Of a stretch of DNA of 8,004 bases, positions 6,029 through 8,004 are shown one piece after another; within the stretch, counting starts at the first letter, position 1, and the number at the start of each line of letters is the position of its first letter. This stretch comes from Actinomycetales bacterium UBA1383 (GTDB taxonomy: Bacteria > Actinomycetota > Actinomycetes > Actinomycetales > Actinomycetaceae), in assembly GCA_002305415.1 (NCBI GenBank), contig DBQX01000057.1:1-8004 (forward strand). The letters run 5' to 3'. The position numbers were made by a program, and so were the translations under genes. Under the pieces are notes generated by a model. It saw only the letters and a list, made by a program, of their open reading frames with translations, did no database searches and was not told where the DNA came from.

Positions 6029-6597
6029 ATCGTCCGGACCACCCGGGCCGGGTTCCCCACCGCCACGACGTTGGCCGGCAGGTCCCTCACGACGACGGCG
6101 CCCGCCCCCACGACCGTGTTCTCGCCGATGGTCACGCCCGGGCACACGATGACGCCACCGCCCAGCCAGACGTTGTCGCCGATGGTGATGGGCTCGGCCG
6201 CCTCCCACTTGTCCCGGCGCGGGCCGGGTTCCACGGGGTGGGTGGGGGTGAGGAGCTGGACGTTGGGGCCGATCTGCACGTCGTCGCCGATGGTGATGGC
6301 CGCGACGTCCAGGGCGACGAGCCCAAAGTTGGCGAAGCAGCGCGCCCCGATCGTGATGTTGCTGCCGTAGTCCACGTACAGCGGGGGCCGGATCTCGCTG
6401 CCCTCCCCGATCGAGCCGAGGAGCTCTACGAGGAGCAGGCGGCGCAGCGGACGCTGCCGCACCGTGGTGGCGTTGTACGCCGCCATCAGGTCGAGCGCGC
6501 GGCTCGCCGCCTCGCTGAGTTCGGGGTCGTCCGCGATGTAGAGGTCCCCTGCGAGCATGCGCTCACGCATCGAACGGGTGTCAGGCTGCTGTGTCAC
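6025..6597 (-). CDS. Maltose/galactoside-type O-acetyltransferase (hexapeptide-repeat)
   Basis: Acetyl-CoA-dependent sugar O-acetyltransferase of the Maa/LacA/NodL group; the true acceptor is unknown. The 190-residue product matches family size (about 180-205). Order seen: N-terminal acetyltransferase cap helices (about 10-42, RERMLAGDLYIADDPEL then RALDLMAAYN), then a left-handed beta-helix of hexapeptide turns (about 64-175: ITIG, VQIGPNVQ, VWLGGGVIV, VTIGENTVVGAGAVV), with catalytic His H120 in LLTPTHPVEPG. The end, VVAVGNPARVVR, is the usual family finish. The GTG at 6597 overlaps the membrane-protein stop as GTGA and is preferred; internal ATGs at 6570 and 6558 lack ribosome-binding sites, and the latter would cut into the cap. 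It is the third gene of the PadR operon and should be co-translated with the membrane protein, an uncommon partner for PadR/HAAS pairs as far as I know. Confidence 0.92.
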   Translation of the reverse strand: MTQQPDTRSMRERMLAGDLYIADDPELSEAASRALDLMAAYNATTVRQRPLRRLLLVELLGSIGEGSEIRPPLYVDYGSNITIGARCFANFGLVALDVAAITIGDDVQIGPNVQLLTPTHPVEPGPRRDKWEAAEPITIGDNVWLGGGVIVCPGVTIGENTVVGAGAVVVRDLPANVVAVGNPARVVRTI

Positions 6598-7562
6598 GCC
6601 ATCCAACCTACCCGCGAGGACCGCGCCGCCTTGACGACTCCCTCGATCGCGTCCCAGGCCGAGGCCACGACGATGGCGGCCGTGACAATGGTGAGGATGA
6701 CCGTGCCGGCATCGCCCCACGGCCAGCCGGAGGCCTCGAGGTACGCGTCGGAGACGAGCTGGCCGGAGCGCAGCAGCCAGATTGCCGGGATCGCGAAGGC
6801 GGCGTTCAGCGCGACGTTCACGACGGCGAGCGGCCACGTCCAGCCGCGCAGGTAGATCGCCACCGCGAACGCGATCTCGAGGGCGGCGATGCCGAGGAAC
6901 CACGGGATCCAGAATGACCACAGGTCGGGGTTCAGGAAGGGGATCGGGTTTCCTGCCGCGTCGGTGTAGAACGAGGCGAACTGCTGCCAGATGATCGCGC
7001 CGGCGAAGAGGGCGAGGAAGATGACGGAGGCGACGAGGTCGCCCAGCCGGCCCGCTCCGGTTCCCTCCGGCGGGGACGGCAGGTCGTCCGGTGTCCACGC
7101 CTCGGTGGGTTCCTTCTCGCCGTAGCGGTCCACCAGGGCGAACGCCAGGGTCATCCAGAACGCGATGCCGGTGGCCGCGCTGAAGCCCGAGGAGAGGGCG
7201 TCACCGATCGCCTCCCAGATGGGGGCCTCCGCGAGCGTCTTCGCGAAGAGCACCGCCGCGGTGACGATCGGGACCACGATCCCGAGGACCAGTTTCAGGG
7301 TGCGCCACCAGATGAGGAAGTAGCGCGGGCCGATGAGCTGCAGGGGCCGGTCGGTCCAGCTCGCCGCGAGGGCGGCCGGATCCCCGAGCTCGGTGAGGGT
7401 GGCCCGCTCCGCGTCAGTCGGGGAACTCCCGGACTCGCGCAGGGCGTCAGTCGCGTCCCCGATCCGTTCCCGCAGCTCGCGCGCGAAGTCGGTGCGCTGT
7501 TTCTCCGGGACGCTGCGGGACGCGGCCCACACGTAGCGGTCGGTGAGGGAGGGGGTGGTCAT
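6594..7562 (-). CDS. HAAS-type (permease-prefix/DUF1700-like) six-helix membrane protein
   Basis: Integral membrane protein of 322 residues with no known catalytic motif. Residues 1-75 are a soluble helical domain (PSLTDRYVWAASRSVPEKQR, then an FARELRERIGD helix, then ATLTELGDPAALAASW) matching the HAAS/permease-prefix pattern found beside PadR regulators: a helix with D/E-R repeats followed by the L-x-x-LGDP-x-x-LA signature. About six transmembrane helices follow, near 82-107, 122-144, 173-193, 215-237, 242-264 and 286-305. An acidic/Pro-rich loop (about 146-170) separates helices 2 and 3. The ATG at 7562 overlaps the PadR stop as ATGA and the gene's own stop overlaps the acetyltransferase start. 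In known PadR-HAAS pairs the membrane protein is thought to be a signalling or stress-response component under PadR control; its role here is inferred from that layout. Confidence 0.85.
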   Translation of the reverse strand: MTTPSLTDRYVWAASRSVPEKQRTDFARELRERIGDATDALRESGSSPTDAERATLTELGDPAALAASWTDRPLQLIGPRYFLIWWRTLKLVLGIVVPIVTAAVLFAKTLAEAPIWEAIGDALSSGFSAATGIAFWMTLAFALVDRYGEKEPTEAWTPDDLPSPPEGTGAGRLGDLVASVIFLALFAGAIIWQQFASFYTDAAGNPIPFLNPDLWSFWIPWFLGIAALEIAFAVAIYLRGWTWPLAVVNVALNAAFAIPAIWLLRSGQLVSDAYLEASGWPWGDAGTVILTIVTAAIVVASAWDAIEGVVKAARSSRVGWMA

Positions 7563-7900
7563 CGGGTGTCTCCGTTCACGAGGCGGGCGACGGCGTCGTC
7601 CAGGCGACGCCAGTCATCGGTGAGGATGCGGGCGAGGATCTCGCCGGTGGGACTGGTGCGGTAGAACTTGCGAGGGCGTGCCTCGTCCGTGTTCCACTCG
7701 CTGGTGAGCAGGCCCTGCTTCTCCAGGCGCCGCAGCAGGGGGTAGAGGGTGTTCGCGTCCACCGTGATCCCGAGCTCGCCGAGGGTCTCGAGCAGGGCGT
7801 ACCCGTACTCCGGCGTGCGCAGCCGCACGAGGCAGGCCAGCACCACGGTGCCGCGGCGCAGCTCCTGGAGGTGACCTGCTGTGACGTCGTCCATTGTCAT
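7559..7900 (-). CDS. PadR-family winged-helix transcriptional repressor
   Basis: Small DNA-binding regulator, probably a dimeric repressor of its own operon. Numbered from ATG 7900 it has 113 residues: HLQELRRGTVVLACL (helix 1, about 10-24), YGYALLETLGELGI (32-45), the recognition region TLYPLLRRLEKQGLL (51-65), a wing with EARPRKFYRTSPTG (73-86) and a short C-terminal dimer helix (about 88-108). This is the short, PadR-s1-like form. Starts at GTG 7909, ATG 7900 and ATG 7894 are possible. The -10 hexamer at 7908-7913 places the transcription start at about C7901/A7900, so a leaderless AUG at 7900 fits best and GTG 7909 would lie inside the promoter. ATG 7894 has GAGG 9 nt upstream, but that box would not be in the transcript if the promoter call is right. 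First gene of the operon. Confidence 0.92.
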   Translation of the reverse strand: MTMDDVTAGHLQELRRGTVVLACLVRLRTPEYGYALLETLGELGITVDANTLYPLLRRLEKQGLLTSEWNTDEARPRKFYRTSPTGEILARILTDDWRRLDDAVARLVNGDTR

Positions 7901-7904
7901 GCAC

Positions 7905-7928
7905 CTCACTATACTGTGTGAGACACAC
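7905..7928. promoter_or_regulatory. Candidate PadR operator: overlapping inverted repeats over the -10 and spacer
   Basis: CTCAC-N8-GTGAG (7905-7922) brackets the -10 hexamer, and GTGTG-N3-CACAC (7916-7928) sits in the promoter spacer, sharing bases with the first. PadR proteins commonly repress themselves through short palindromes over their own promoter, so this is a likely binding site; the exact sequence is not a published PadR site I can name. Confidence 0.5.
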
Positions 7929-7936
7929 TAACGCAA
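7908..7936 (-). promoter_or_regulatory. Promoter of the PadR-HAAS-acetyltransferase operon
   Basis: On the minus strand, TTGCGT (7931-7936) lies 17 bp before TATAGT (7908-7913). The -10 matches TATAAT at 5 of 6 bases, the best promoter hexamer in the window and conspicuous in GC-rich DNA. Predicted initiation at about 7901/7900 coincides with an ATG, implying a leaderless mRNA. Confidence 0.6.
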
Positions 7937-8004
7937 GAGGCACGCTGCTGTGGTGCGAACGGTTTCGTACCCACTCGCCTACTGGGGGCGCGTGCTGACG
8001 GTTT
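7937..8004. other. Right-edge stretch with no supported gene
   Basis: Upstream of the PadR promoter I see no credible coding region on either strand. There is a small inverted repeat, CGAA-N4-TTCG, around 7957-7968. It may hold upstream regulatory DNA or the flank of a gene beyond the window. Confidence 0.4.

Noticed and set aside
6598..7098. In-frame upstream extension of the acetyltransferase to 7098
   Set aside because: The added ~167 residues lie over the membrane-protein gene and are Arg/Pro-rich. The GTG at 6597 matches the family's normal N-terminus and the operon overlap.
1..8004. Mobile element, phage, CRISPR or defence system
   Set aside because: No transposase, integrase, target-site duplication, spaced repeats or nuclease/toxin-antitoxin signatures are visible; the only repeats are the 21-bp start-site duplication and the LysM units.

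Overview
This window looks like chromosomal DNA from a high-GC Gram-positive bacterium (Actinomycetota). I infer this from the roughly 70% GC content, strong G/C third-position bias, GTG starts, probable leaderless starts, tightly packed genes with 4-8 bp overlaps, a lipoprotein with a Thr/Pro-rich spacer, and an actinobacterial-style PadR/membrane-protein pair. I cannot name the genus. There is no tRNA, rRNA, CRISPR array, transposase or phage gene.

Layout, left to right. (1) Bases 1-2304: a minus-strand pair. A SAM-dependent methyltransferase (2250-1369) overlaps the start of a GMC/cholesterol-oxidase-like flavoprotein that runs off the left edge. The junction carries a 21-bp tandem duplication that copies the ribosome-binding site and ATG. 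(2) Bases 2328-2654, plus strand: a short open frame whose last ~86 residues look like the extreme C-terminus of class III (Firmicutes-type) fructose-1,6-bisphosphatase. The catalytic body is absent, so I call it a gene remnant. (3) Bases 4659-2665, minus strand: a secreted NodB-type polysaccharide deacetylase with three C-terminal LysM repeats, followed 12 bp later by a lipoprotein; probably one envelope operon. (4) Bases 4660-4916: a divergent intergenic region with a candidate promoter and a hairpin-rich leader for the deacetylase. (5) Bases 4917-6014, plus strand: an M19 (renal/membrane dipeptidase family) metallopeptidase with all zinc ligands present. It converges on the next operon with only 10 bp between genes, and one inverted repeat contains both stop codons. 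(6) Bases 7900-6025, minus strand: a three-gene operon (PadR repressor, HAAS-type six-helix membrane protein, maltose/galactoside-type O-acetyltransferase) joined by ATGA and GTGA overlaps. It is read from a recognisable promoter with inverted repeats over the -10 and spacer. (7) Bases 7937-8004: no gene seen.

Taken together the window is mostly ordinary housekeeping and envelope content. Three genes (deacetylase, lipoprotein, dipeptidase) plausibly act on the cell wall or on peptides. The PadR operon looks like a self-regulated module that has captured an acetyltransferase. I did not find a convincing new multi-gene defence or mobile system. The most informative oddities are the fructose-bisphosphatase tail, the duplicated translation start, the altered first NodB motif and the PadR operon architecture.
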